Both the position numbers and the translations under genes were made by a program. Positions 1 to 7,286 of a stretch of DNA of 44,082 bases are shown piece by piece. The notes below the pieces were generated by a model. That model made no database searches. It saw only the letters and a program-made list of their open reading frames with translations, and had not been told where the DNA came from. Position 1 is the stretch's first letter, and every line of letters begins with the position of its first letter. Source of the stretch: a bacterium (GTDB taxonomy: Bacteria > Actinomycetota > Acidimicrobiia > Spongiisociales > UBA5794); contig JAAETI010000331.1 in the NCBI GenBank assembly GCA_024228555.1, positions 1-44,082 of the forward strand, written 5' to 3'.

Positions 1-54
1 ATCATCGAAGCCGTGCTTGCGGCGGCTGGCTTCCCCGAGGGAGGCGCATCATGA
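1..54 (+). CDS. C-terminal end of a probable 2Fe-2S (CoxS-like) subunit, partial
   Basis: An open frame enters from the left edge and stops at the TGA at 52-54. The 17 visible residues end IIEAVLAAAGFPEGGAS. They resemble the last helix of the small iron-sulfur subunit of molybdenum hydroxylases, where a CxCTGY segment is followed by an I(V/I)xAVxxAA helix. The TGA overlaps the ATG of the next gene (ATGA), so the two are translationally coupled, as expected for small and large subunits of one enzyme. The cysteine motifs lie outside the window, so the assignment rests on the tail sequence and the context. A CoxM-like FAD subunit is less likely. Confidence 0.55.
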   Translation: MIEAVLAAAGFPEGGAS

Positions 55-2438
55 CGACGACTTTCCCCTTTGAGGCAGAGACCAACGATGACGATCTGAA
101 GAGCGTCGGCAAGCCCGTGGTTCGGATCGATGGCCGCGACAAGATCAGCGGGGCCGCCGAGTTCGTAGACGACATCGACTTCGGCCCCGGCCTGCTTCAC
201 GCCGCCATTGTCGAAAGCCCCCACGCCTACGCCAAGATCATCTCCATTGACACGAGCGAAGCTGAGCAGGCGAAGGGCGTCGTCAAGGTGGTCACGGGAG
301 CGGACTTCCCGTACCGGTTCGGCATGTACATGGAAGACCGCTACATCTTCGCCCAGGACCACGTCCGGTTCGTCGGCGAACAGGTTGCGGGCATCATCGC
401 CAGGAGCCACCGCGCCGCCGTGCAGGCAGCCAAGCTGGTCAAGGTTGAATACGAGGTCCTGGAACCGCTACTCGATCCCAAGAAGGCTTTTGCCGACGAC
501 GCCGAACTGGTTCATCCGGACCTCGAGGACTACACGCATGTCCCATGGTTCTTCCCCAAGGCCGACACCAACATCGCCCACTGGCGCAAGATCCGCAAGG
601 GCGACACCGAAAAGGCGTTTGCCGAGGCGGACTATGTCCTGGAGGACACCTACACGGTGCCCCGCTACGCACACTGCGCAATCGAGCCGCACGTCACAGT
701 CAGCAGACTCGACCAGGCGGACCGCCTCACGGTGTGGACCGCTTCGCAGTCACCACATACGCAGCGACACTTGTTCGCTGAGGCGCTCTCTCCGCTGGGG
801 TTCACCCACAAGGACGTTCGGGTAATCACCCCGTACGTCGGCGGTGGCTTCGGCGGCAAGGCCGGTGTCTCGATGGAGATCCTCGGCGCCGCGATGGCCA
901 CCCTGGTCAAGGGTCGCCCGCTGAAGCTGCGCTGGACCCGCGAGCAGGAGTTCTACAACACCTACCAGCGACAGGGCGTTATCGCCGAGTTGAAGGTCGG
1001 CGTTCTCAACGATGGAACCATCACCGCGGTGCAGCATCGCCTGTACTGGGATGCAGGCGCCTACGTCGAATACGGCGCCAACGTCGTCAACGCGGCAGGG
1101 CTCTCGGCCACCGGGCCCTACCGGGTGCCGAACATCACCAACGACTCGCTGTGCATGTACACCAACCTGCCGCCCGGCGGCCCCTACCGCGGCTTTGGGT
1201 ATTCGGAGTTCCACTTCGGGCTCGAATCGCACATGGACCGCATCGCCGAAGCCATCGGAATGGATCCGGTCGATTTCCGTCGAAAGAACGCCATCGTCGA
1301 AGGCGACGAGCTTGCGTACGGCGCACACATGAACCCGTCCGGGCTCATCGAGGCGATCGACAAGACGGCCGCTGCAATCGACTGGGGCGTCGAGGAAGAA
1401 TCCGACAACCCCAACACCGTGATCGGCAAGGGCATAGCGCTGTTCTGGAAGGCACCGGCGATGCCGCCGAACGCCTCATCGGCTTCGTTCCTGAAGTTCA
1501 ACGAGGACGGCAGCATCAACATCACCGTGTCCGGCATGGAGCTGGGGCAGGGATACCTCACAGTCATGGCTCAGATCGCAAGTGAGATTCTCACCGTCCC
1601 GGTTGAGAAGATCCGGGTGGAGACCCCCGACACCGACCGCAACCCTTATGAGTGGCAAACGGTGGCTTCCCACGTCACGTGGAGCTCCGGGCTGGCGGTC
1701 GAGAAGGCCGCGATTGAGGCTCGGTCCAAGATCTTCGATGTCATCCATCAGGTCTACGGATACGAGGACGACTCGCTGTATCTCGAGAATGAGATGGTCA
1801 AGTGCAGGACCGACCCGGATTTCGCCAAATCCCTCAGCGATTTTGTCATCGACGGTATCCAGACCGAAGAGGGAACCTGGCGTGGAGGGCCGATCATCGC
1901 GAGCGGCAAGTTCATGCCGGAGTTCACCAACGCACTCAGCGATCCCGAGACCGGACAGGGTGGCCACCCCAATGTGCACTACACAGTTGGCGCTACAGGA
2001 GCCATCCTCGAGATCGACAAGGACACGGGACGTATCTGGGTGCGCAAGGCGGCGTTGGCGGTCGATGCGGGGCGGGCCATCAACCCCGATCTGGTCAAGG
2101 GCCAGATCGTCGGTGGCCTCGTCCAGGGTTTGGCCACAGTCCTTTACGAAGACATGCGCTTCGATGAGGGCGGCAAGATGATGAACCCCAACTTCACCGA
2201 CTACAAGATCCCGACTGCGTTCGATATCCCCGACGAGATCATCCCGATCATCATCGAGGTGCCCCAGCCGGACGGTCCATTCGGGGCCCGTGGCGTTGGT
2301 GAGCACACCATGATCGCCGCGGCTCCAGTGATCGCCAACGCGGTCTACAACGCTTTGGGAACTCGCATCAAGTCGATGCCGGTAACCCAGGAGAAGGTTG
2401 CGATGGCCAATTTAGAGAGAACAGAGTCCCAAACCTGA
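51..2438 (+). CDS. Molybdenum hydroxylase large subunit (xanthine dehydrogenase/CoxL family, not form I CODH)
   Basis: This is the 795-residue molybdopterin-cytosine-dinucleotide subunit of an aerobic hydroxylase. The family inserts water-derived oxygen into a C-H bond and passes electrons through 2Fe-2S and FAD subunits. The N-terminal ald_Xan_dh domain begins near residue 20 (GRDKISGAAEFVDD). The cofactor loop GGGFGGK is at 264-270. A YRGFG loop at 379-383 stands where form I CO dehydrogenase has AYxCSFR, so this is not a true CoxL. The catalytic Glu lies in GARGVGE (E751). Full length is normal for the family. It starts inside the stop of the preceding subunit and is followed 17 bases later by an unknown gene and a thiolase/DUF35 pair. 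That context suggests oxidation of a ring or acyl-CoA substrate, which cannot be named. Family assignment is firm; substrate is unknown. Confidence 0.9.
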   Translation: MTTTFPFEAETNDDDLKSVGKPVVRIDGRDKISGAAEFVDDIDFGPGLLHAAIVESPHAYAKIISIDTSEAEQAKGVVKVVTGADFPYRFGMYMEDRYIFAQDHVRFVGEQVAGIIARSHRAAVQAAKLVKVEYEVLEPLLDPKKAFADDAELVHPDLEDYTHVPWFFPKADTNIAHWRKIRKGDTEKAFAEADYVLEDTYTVPRYAHCAIEPHVTVSRLDQADRLTVWTASQSPHTQRHLFAEALSPLGFTHKDVRVITPYVGGGFGGKAGVSMEILGAAMATLVKGRPLKLRWTREQEFYNTYQRQGVIAELKVGVLNDGTITAVQHRLYWDAGAYVEYGANVVNAAGLSATGPYRVPNITNDSLCMYTNLPPGGPYRGFGYSEFHFGLESHMDRIAEAIGMDPVDFRRKNAIVEGDELAYGAHMNPSGLIEAIDKTAAAIDWGVEEESDNPNTVIGKGIALFWKAPAMPPNASSASFLKFNEDGSINITVSGMELGQGYLTVMAQIASEILTVPVEKIRVETPDTDRNPYEWQTVASHVTWSSGLAVEKAAIEARSKIFDVIHQVYGYEDDSLYLENEMVKCRTDPDFAKSLSDFVIDGIQTEEGTWRGGPIIASGKFMPEFTNALSDPETGQGGHPNVHYTVGATGAILEIDKDTGRIWVRKAALAVDAGRAINPDLVKGQIVGGLVQGLATVLYEDMRFDEGGKMMNPNFTDYKIPTAFDIPDEIIPIIIEVPQPDGPFGARGVGEHTMIAAAPVIANAVYNALGTRIKSMPVTQEKVAMANLERTESQT

Positions 2439-2455
2439 ATAGGAGTGGATAGCAA

Positions 2456-3214
2456 ATGTCCGTCGATCTAGAGAAGATCCTTCGGCCGGTGGAATCACCG
2501 ATGAAGCCGTACGAGCCAAAGTACATGATGCTCGCCAGCGGCGAAGCCGTTGTGGTGCGTCAGGTCTTTCGAGATGAGATCCCAGATTTGCTGAAGGCCG
2601 TCGAGCCGCTGCTGCACGTTGAGCGCGACTACTACGACGTCGTCGCAGCCCGTGTCTATGCCGAGCTACTCGGCTACTACCAATACCGGTTCCAGGATCA
2701 GTACGTGCTTGCCCTGCAGGTCGACGGTGAGCTCGCTGCCATCGTCAACGGCCGCCAGGTCACCCCAACCCTCGGCCTGTCGCTCCATACCTTGGCGCTG
2801 CGGCGGGGGCTCCGGATCGGTGCCCACGGCTTCGCAGCCAAGATGGAATACCACATCGACACGCTGGGCCACAATGAGGTCCTGGTTGTCGCCGAGTCGC
2901 CCATTGGCTTCCGGCGCTGGATGATCGAGTACAAACTCGAGAAGAGATTCCATATCCCCCACGAGCTTGGTGGAGTCCCGTCGTGGGCACTTACCAAAGA
3001 GCTCTTCGACCGGGCCCGCTCCAAGCTGGTCGTCGGTCGTCGCCCGGTTCCACCGGATCTGCTCGACAAGGCAATGGACAAGATCCTGCCCCCGTCGGAT
3101 CCGCCAACCCCGCCGCTCGATCCGCTAGCCGCCACCCGTGCGCTGTACGACCCAACCGCAACCGCGTTGGTGACCCAGCGCTGGGAGATGGAGAAAGGGG
3201 CTCAGAATGCGTGA
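2456..3214 (+). CDS. Unrecognised 252-aa protein in the molybdenum hydroxylase operon
   Basis: I do not recognise a family with certainty. The ATG at 2456 follows an AGGAG at 2441-2445, and the 3' end overlaps the thiolase gene by 8 bases, so it is an operon member. The protein is soluble, with no signal peptide or membrane segment. The middle (about residues 50-165) alternates strands and helices and contains YVLALQVDGELAAIVNGR followed by a helix-rich half, loosely like an acetyltransferase (GNAT-type) fold. There is no clear acetyl-CoA loop. The C-terminus is proline-rich (PPSDPPTPPLDP). Position between the hydroxylase and the thiolase suggests a dedicated accessory or tailoring role in the same pathway. 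That is inference only. Confidence 0.85.
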   Translation: MSVDLEKILRPVESPMKPYEPKYMMLASGEAVVVRQVFRDEIPDLLKAVEPLLHVERDYYDVVAARVYAELLGYYQYRFQDQYVLALQVDGELAAIVNGRQVTPTLGLSLHTLALRRGLRIGAHGFAAKMEYHIDTLGHNEVLVVAESPIGFRRWMIEYKLEKRFHIPHELGGVPSWALTKELFDRARSKLVVGRRPVPPDLLDKAMDKILPPSDPPTPPLDPLAATRALYDPTATALVTQRWEMEKGAQNA

Positions 3215-4382
3215 CGTATACGTAGCCGGTATTGGTATCACCACCTTCACCCGGCTCGAATACCCGCTGTCTGAGATTGCGTCCTACGCATCGATGATGG
3301 CACTCAAAGATGCAGGCGTCACTGAGGTCGATCAGCTGTATGTCGCCAATATGGGCGCACCGCGGGTCAATCATCAGACTGCACTAGCCAGTGCGGTCGC
3401 CGACAGCCTGAGCCTGCTTCCGGCAGGTGCTGCCGCTATCGAGAACGGCCCCGCCTCTGGTGCGGCCGCAATCAAGGCCGGCTTCCAGGCAGTGGCGTCG
3501 GGCATGGACGATGTTGTTCTGGTGGCAGGCGTGGAGAGGATGCGAGAGGTGAACAACCTCGAAGCAACCGACTTCGTCGCCACGCTCACCCACCCGTTGA
3601 CCGAGTACATCTACGGCGTGACGCTTCCGGCGCATGCTGCGATGTTCACTCGTCTCTATATGGAGAAGTACGGCGTCACAGAGCGTCATCTCGCCATGGT
3701 TGGTGTGAAGAATCAGAACGCCGCTCTCAACAACGAGTGGGCGCATCTGCAGCAGGAGATCTCGATGGAAGGCATCCTCGACTCCCCTGAAGCGATGACC
3801 AACAACCCGTATGTTGCTGAGCCCCTGCGGTTCTTCGATGCGTGCCCCGTCTCCGACGGCGGCGCCGCCATCATCCTCGTCTCGGAAGAGAAGGCCAAGG
3901 AGTTGGGCCGCCCGATGATCCGCCTCAGCGGTATCGGGCAAGCCACCGACACCCATGCGGTGTTTGAGCGTGAGGAACCGACCGATCTGCTGGCAGTCCG
4001 CAAGGCTGCCAAAGACGCGTTCGAGATGTCAGGCCTCACCCCCGAGGACATCGACGTTGCGGAACTGCACGATGCCTTCACGATCCTCGAGATCGCCGAG
4101 AGCGAAGAGGTCGGCTTCTTCCCCAAGGGCGAAGGTCATACCGCCCTGGAGAAGGGCGAGACGGCGCTCGGCGGCAAGATACCGATCAACGTGGGCGGCG
4201 GTCTCAAAGGCCGTGGTCACCCCGTCGGAGCGACCGGTGTTGCCCAGGCGTGGGAGATCGTTACCCAGTTGCGTGGAGACGGCGGCAAGCGACAGGTTGA
4301 GGGCGCCAAGACCGGCCTCTCCTTGAACTTCGGCGGATTCGGCAACAACGTTGTTTGTCTCACATATGTGAGGGAGGACTAA
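3207..4382 (+). CDS. Thiolase-superfamily protein lacking the nucleophilic cysteine
   Basis: The 391-residue protein has the SCP2/archaeal thiolase layout. HDAFT holds the catalytic His (H288) and GRGHPVGATG holds the second His (H338). The C-terminal LNFGGFGNN replaces the CxG motif, as is common in SCP2-type members. At the nucleophile position, normally ACASG, the sequence reads ENGPASG, so Pro82 replaces the Cys (codon CCC at 3450-3452). A canonical Claisen thiolase is therefore unlikely. Its 1-base overlap (TAATG) with a DUF35 gene matches two-component thiolase/DUF35 pairs. One such pair is BbsAB in toluene degradation; another is the Ltp2-ChsH2 retro-aldolase, in which the thiolase fold does aldol chemistry. 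A retro-aldolase or lyase role is my inference. GTG, in SYTHG-like starts further in, was not preferred because ATG at 3207 overlaps the preceding gene. Confidence 0.88.
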   Translation: MRDVYVAGIGITTFTRLEYPLSEIASYASMMALKDAGVTEVDQLYVANMGAPRVNHQTALASAVADSLSLLPAGAAAIENGPASGAAAIKAGFQAVASGMDDVVLVAGVERMREVNNLEATDFVATLTHPLTEYIYGVTLPAHAAMFTRLYMEKYGVTERHLAMVGVKNQNAALNNEWAHLQQEISMEGILDSPEAMTNNPYVAEPLRFFDACPVSDGGAAIILVSEEKAKELGRPMIRLSGIGQATDTHAVFEREEPTDLLAVRKAAKDAFEMSGLTPEDIDVAELHDAFTILEIAESEEVGFFPKGEGHTALEKGETALGGKIPINVGGGLKGRGHPVGATGVAQAWEIVTQLRGDGGKRQVEGAKTGLSLNFGGFGNNVVCLTYVRED

Positions 4383-4729
4383 TGGCACGCGAGATCTATG
4401 CGTACAAGTGCCGTCTGTGCGGAACGATGCACTACCCGTTCCGTATGGTTTGCAAGGGCTGCAAGCAGAACGACTTCTTCGAGTTCGACACTGTGCCACT
4501 ACCCAAGAGCGGCAAGCTGCTGACCTTCACCAGGGTCTACAACCTTCCGGCTCAGTACGAGGTGGCTACCCTTGGGCTCGGCATTGTTGAGCTGGAGAAC
4601 GGTATGCGGATGTTGGGTCAACTGGAGATTGATGAACCAACGATCGGCATGGCTGTGAAAGGCTCGGTCGAGGTAGTCCGCAAGGAGACCTACGACGACT
4701 ACTACGGGATGGTGTTCACCGCAGCATGA
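4382..4729 (+). CDS. DUF35 zinc-ribbon/OB-fold partner of the thiolase-like protein
   Basis: This small 115-aa protein has an N-terminal rubredoxin-like zinc ribbon (C10, C13, C24, C27) followed by an OB-fold domain from about residue 45 (GKLLTFTRVYNLP). That is the standard DUF35 layout. Such proteins form obligate complexes with thiolase-like enzymes and help bind acyl-CoA. The start ATG shares its first base with the thiolase TAA stop, and GGGAGGA lies just upstream, so translation is coupled. A longer reading from 4355 is rejected because it runs through the thiolase end. Partnership with the upstream Cys-less thiolase is strongly suggested by the overlap. Confidence 0.9.
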   Translation: MAREIYAYKCRLCGTMHYPFRMVCKGCKQNDFFEFDTVPLPKSGKLLTFTRVYNLPAQYEVATLGLGIVELENGMRMLGQLEIDEPTIGMAVKGSVEVVRKETYDDYYGMVFTAA

Positions 4730-4795
4730 CCCAACCCAGCGCCGAAAAAAGGCATCCAGCTGCGGTCGAAGGCTGGGGAGGGACAGACAGTCCGC

Positions 4796-4921
4796 CTCAC
4801 CGGCAGCCATCCGACGGTGCAAAAGAGACGACAACTCAGGTCCGGGCTGAATACGACGACCGGGTCACAAACCTGATGGGCAACTATGAGAGCCACTCCG
4901 CAAGGGGTGGCTCTCGTTTTT
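4796..4921 (+). promoter_or_regulatory. Structured leader upstream of the uracil permease gene
   Basis: The 211 bases between the DUF35 stop and the permease start hold no convincing gene but several pairings. CACCG/CGGTG encloses about 4798-4818. An outer stem TCAGGT/ACCTGA (4836-4841 with 4871-4876) encloses an inner CCGG/CCGG (4842-4845 with 4860-4863). A terminator hairpin at 4888-4921 ends five bases before the permease Shine-Dalgarno. This order suggests transcription attenuation or a riboswitch-like leader. I could not match it to a known class: no PyrR-binding loop, purine-riboswitch core or TPP core was found. Confidence 0.45.
4888..4921 (+). terminator. Intrinsic terminator hairpin (possible attenuator)
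   Basis: GAGAGCCACTCC (4888-4899) pairs with GGGGTGGCTCTC (4904-4915) around a GCAA loop with one G-T pair. G and then five T follow at 4917-4921. It lies 159 bases after the DUF35 stop and directly before the permease ribosome binding site. It may end the upstream operon, attenuate the permease gene, or both. Confidence 0.8.
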
Positions 4922-4940
4922 CATGGGAGAGGAAGAGCAA

Positions 4941-6185
4941 ATGGAACTGACAATGCAAAAGAAGGTCGTGCTGGGTCTCCAGCACACCATCGCCATGTTC
5001 GGGGCAACGGTACTTGTACCGCTGCTTACGGGCCTGAATCCGTCTGTCGCGCTACTTGCGGCAGGCGTTGGGACGCTTCTGTTCCACCTTGTTACAAAGC
5101 AAATGGTCCCGGTCTTCCTGGGCTCGTCGTTTGCGTTTATCCCGCCGATCGTATTGAGCGTCGAGCGTGGCTATTCGTGGGCGTCGATTGGCGCAGGCAT
5201 TGTGGGCGCTGCGGTGCTCTACATTGCGATGTCGATCATCGTCACGTTTGTCGGGTCCGACGTCATCCGCCGGATCTTCCCGCCGATCGTCACCGGTCCG
5301 GTCATCGTTGTCATTGGCATCACGCTGGCACCGGTCGCGATTGGGATGGCTGAAGGTGAATGGTGGCTCGCCATCGTCACATTGGTCGCAACACTGGTTG
5401 CTGCGATCTTCTTCAGGGGCCTGTTCAAGATGCTGCCAATCCTCACTGGTGCGATCGTCGGCTATCTCTCAGCTGTGCTGTTCTACAGCGAGTTCTCGTT
5501 CGACGCAGTCGGTGAAGCGAGCTGGGTTGGCTGGCCGGAGATGACCTGGGGTCTCGGAGACGTGCAGTGGGCGGCCATTGCGTTGATCGCTCCAATCGCC
5601 TTTGTCACGATGATCGAGCACGTCGGCGACATCCTGGCCAACGGCCGTGTTGTCGGGAAGGACTTCTTCGACGAGCCCGGCCTCAACCGCACTCTTCTCG
5701 GTGACGGTGTTGCCACACTGTTTGCCGGTCTGGTCGGCGGTCCGCCGAACACGACATACTCAGAGAACACTGGTGTCCTGGCCGTAACCAAGGTCTATGA
5801 CCCATTCATCATCCGCATCGGTGCCGTGTTTGCCATCTTCTTGGGTCTTGTCCCGAAGCTGGCAGCCATCCTGCGCACCGTCCCGGTCCCCGTCCTCGGT
5901 GGTCTCTCTATCGTGCTCTTCGGCATGATCGCCTCGGTCGGTATGCGGACGCTGGTTGAGGGCGAGGTTGACTTCAAGAAGAGTCGCAACATGATCGTTG
6001 TCGGCCTCATCTTGGTGTTCGGTCTTGGCGTCAGCGGGCTGTCGTCACCGCTCGCCATCGGCGACGTGGCCATCTCTGGTCTCGCACTCGCAGCGGTCAT
6101 CGGTGTGGTTGCAAACCTCATCCTCCCGATAGATACTGAAGAGGCGGAGATCGTGATGCCTTCGGAGAAGAAGTCCGCCCAATAG
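4941..6185 (+). CDS. Uracil/xanthine permease, NCS2 family (UraA-like)
   Basis: This 414-residue integral membrane nucleobase:cation symporter has about 12-14 hydrophobic segments. The N-terminal GLQHTIAMFGATVLVP holds the family QH motif. PNTTYSENTGVLAVTKV resembles the TTYGEN motif of UraA more than the xanthine group, so uracil is the likelier substrate. ATG at 4941 is chosen over 4923 because GGAGAGGAAG (4926-4935) is a Shine-Dalgarno for 4941 and would fall inside the longer reading. The gene is preceded by a structured leader with a terminator and followed by its own terminator at 6223. It is probably a separate transcription unit from the molybdenum hydroxylase operon, although a functional link (nucleobase or N-heterocycle uptake) is possible. 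Confidence 0.93.
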   Translation: MELTMQKKVVLGLQHTIAMFGATVLVPLLTGLNPSVALLAAGVGTLLFHLVTKQMVPVFLGSSFAFIPPIVLSVERGYSWASIGAGIVGAAVLYIAMSIIVTFVGSDVIRRIFPPIVTGPVIVVIGITLAPVAIGMAEGEWWLAIVTLVATLVAAIFFRGLFKMLPILTGAIVGYLSAVLFYSEFSFDAVGEASWVGWPEMTWGLGDVQWAAIALIAPIAFVTMIEHVGDILANGRVVGKDFFDEPGLNRTLLGDGVATLFAGLVGGPPNTTYSENTGVLAVTKVYDPFIIRIGAVFAIFLGLVPKLAAILRTVPVPVLGGLSIVLFGMIASVGMRTLVEGEVDFKKSRNMIVVGLILVFGLGVSGLSSPLAIGDVAISGLALAAVIGVVANLILPIDTEEAEIVMPSEKKSAQ

Positions 6186-6222
6186 GGACAAATTCTCCAG
6201 GAACGCCCATCCAACTGGGCCT

Positions 6223-6263
6223 GAGGAGCCGGGTTCCCTGCGGGGAACCCGGCTCTCCTCTTT
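6223..6263 (+). terminator. Intrinsic terminator after the permease gene
   Basis: GAGGAGCCGGGTTCCC (6223-6238) pairs with a near-perfect complement ending at 6260, with a two-base bulge, around a short TGCG loop. TTT follows. It lies 38 bases after the permease stop. Confidence 0.75.
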
Positions 6264-6270
6264 GCCGATT

Positions 6271-6323
6271 CTGTTCTTGCGTACGCCGGCGCGGTACTAG
6301 TCAAAGAATCTACGCAAGAACAG
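6271..6323 (+). repeat. 53-bp palindromic intergenic repeat, copy 1
   Basis: Perfect 13-bp arms CTGTTCTTGCGTA (6271-6283) and TACGCAAGAACAG (6311-6323) enclose a 27-base spacer beginning CGCCGGCGCG. The same architecture occurs at 7221-7273, inverted, and a shorter relative at 24464. There is no T tract, so it is not a simple terminator. Confidence 0.8.
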
Positions 6324-6348
6324 GGGAACTCGGCAGAGCCGAGTTCCC
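6324..6348 (-). terminator. Hairpin directly after the EamA gene stop
   Basis: GGGAACTCGGC (6324-6334) and GCCGAGTTCCC (6338-6348) form a perfect 11-bp stem with a 3-base loop. It abuts the stop codon of the minus-strand EamA gene (6350-6352). It lacks a T-rich tail on either strand, so it may stabilise the mRNA end rather than terminate strongly. Confidence 0.5.
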
Positions 6349-6349
6349 G

Positions 6350-7183
6350 TCAGCCGCCCGCGACAAGCGCGACGGCCACCAGGGCAAGTACCAACCCGAT
6401 GCGACGTTGTGGGGTGAGGCGTTCGCCAAGGACAAGCCATGCCAGCAGGACGGTGGCGGCAGGGAACATCGCGGCGATCACCGAAACCACTGCGAGCGAG
6501 CCCTCTGTGGTCGCCAATACGAACATCCCGTTGCCCAAAGTGACGAGCACCCCGGCACCGATGCTCGGCGGCATGGCCTCACGATTCGGCAGGAGTGGGC
6601 CCGGCACCCGGGCAGCCACGATCAACATCACCATTGATCCGGCCACGCGCGCCGGCAGCAGCGACCAGATACCCGACGCATCGGCAGCCAAACTCAGGAA
6701 GATCAGCAATCCGCCAAAACCGATCCCGGCGAGCAGTCCATATCTCACACCGACCGCAACGTTGTCGGCGTCGTGCAGATGGCCACCACTGCTGATAGTC
6801 CAGATCGCGATCAAGCCGAGCACAATGCCGCCAAGCACAATGGCCGTCGGCATGTCGCCACGAACGATCTGCCAGAGCACCGGCCACACTGCAGCACCCA
6901 CCGCCGCGATCGGCGACACGACTGCGATGCTGCTCTTCGCAAAGCCGGAGTAAAGGGCAACAACCGCCATCGCCCCGCTCAATCCTGCGATCGATCCCCA
7001 AACGATGGTCGATTGGCTGAGGCTGCCGCCGAACATCGGACCCAGGATCAACACAGTGGCGACGCCGGCAAGGTGGTTGACAAGAACGACGGGCATCACC
7101 CGATCACGCCGACTGGCTACGCCTCCGAGAAAGTCACCGGACCCGGAGAAAGTGGCAGCAGCAAGAGCGAGAAGAACAGCCAT
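6350..7183 (-). CDS. EamA/DMT-superfamily transporter
   Basis: This 277-residue membrane protein has about ten hydrophobic segments in two internally similar halves, the usual 10-TMS drug/metabolite transporter layout. The second half ends with a family-typical pattern, FPAATVLLAWLVLGERLTPQ. The substrate cannot be inferred. The start at 7183 has no clear Shine-Dalgarno, so the transcript may be leaderless or weakly translated. The gene stands alone and is bracketed by two inverted copies of a 53-bp palindromic repeat (6271-6323 and 7221-7273). Confidence 0.88.
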   Translation of the reverse strand: MAVLLALAAATFSGSGDFLGGVASRRDRVMPVVLVNHLAGVATVLILGPMFGGSLSQSTIVWGSIAGLSGAMAVVALYSGFAKSSIAVVSPIAAVGAAVWPVLWQIVRGDMPTAIVLGGIVLGLIAIWTISSGGHLHDADNVAVGVRYGLLAGIGFGGLLIFLSLAADASGIWSLLPARVAGSMVMLIVAARVPGPLLPNREAMPPSIGAGVLVTLGNGMFVLATTEGSLAVVSVIAAMFPAATVLLAWLVLGERLTPQRRIGLVLALVAVALVAGG

Positions 7184-7220
7184 GGCGAGTCAGCGTAGCG
7201 ATGCAAGACCCTCGGCCAAT

Positions 7221-7273
7221 CTGTTCCTGCGTAAGCCTCCTTCGCATATGCGCGCTGGCGTACGCAAGAACAG
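7221..7273 (-). repeat. 53-bp palindromic intergenic repeat, copy 2 (inverted relative to copy 1)
   Basis: Arms CTGTTCCTGCGTA (7221-7233) and TACGCAAGAACAG (7261-7273) match copy 1 with one mismatch. The spacer is again exactly 27 bases. Read on the minus strand, the spacer begins CGCCAGCGCG, matching the CGCCGGCGCG of copy 1, so the two copies are inverted and flank the EamA gene. Confidence 0.8.
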
Positions 7274-7286
7274 GATGAACGGCGCG

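Noticed and set aside
1476-2306. Long minus-strand open frame of 276 codons
   Set aside because: Antisense to the molybdenum hydroxylase gene, with no start signal and composition expected of a high-GC shadow frame.
1-2438. CO dehydrogenase (coxL form I)
   Set aside because: The active-site loop reads YRGFG instead of AYxCSFR, so this is a related molybdenum hydroxylase with a different substrate.
4842-4900. TPP riboswitch suggested by AACCTGAT
   Set aside because: The essential CTGAGA element and the P4/P5 region are absent, and the gene is a nucleobase permease.
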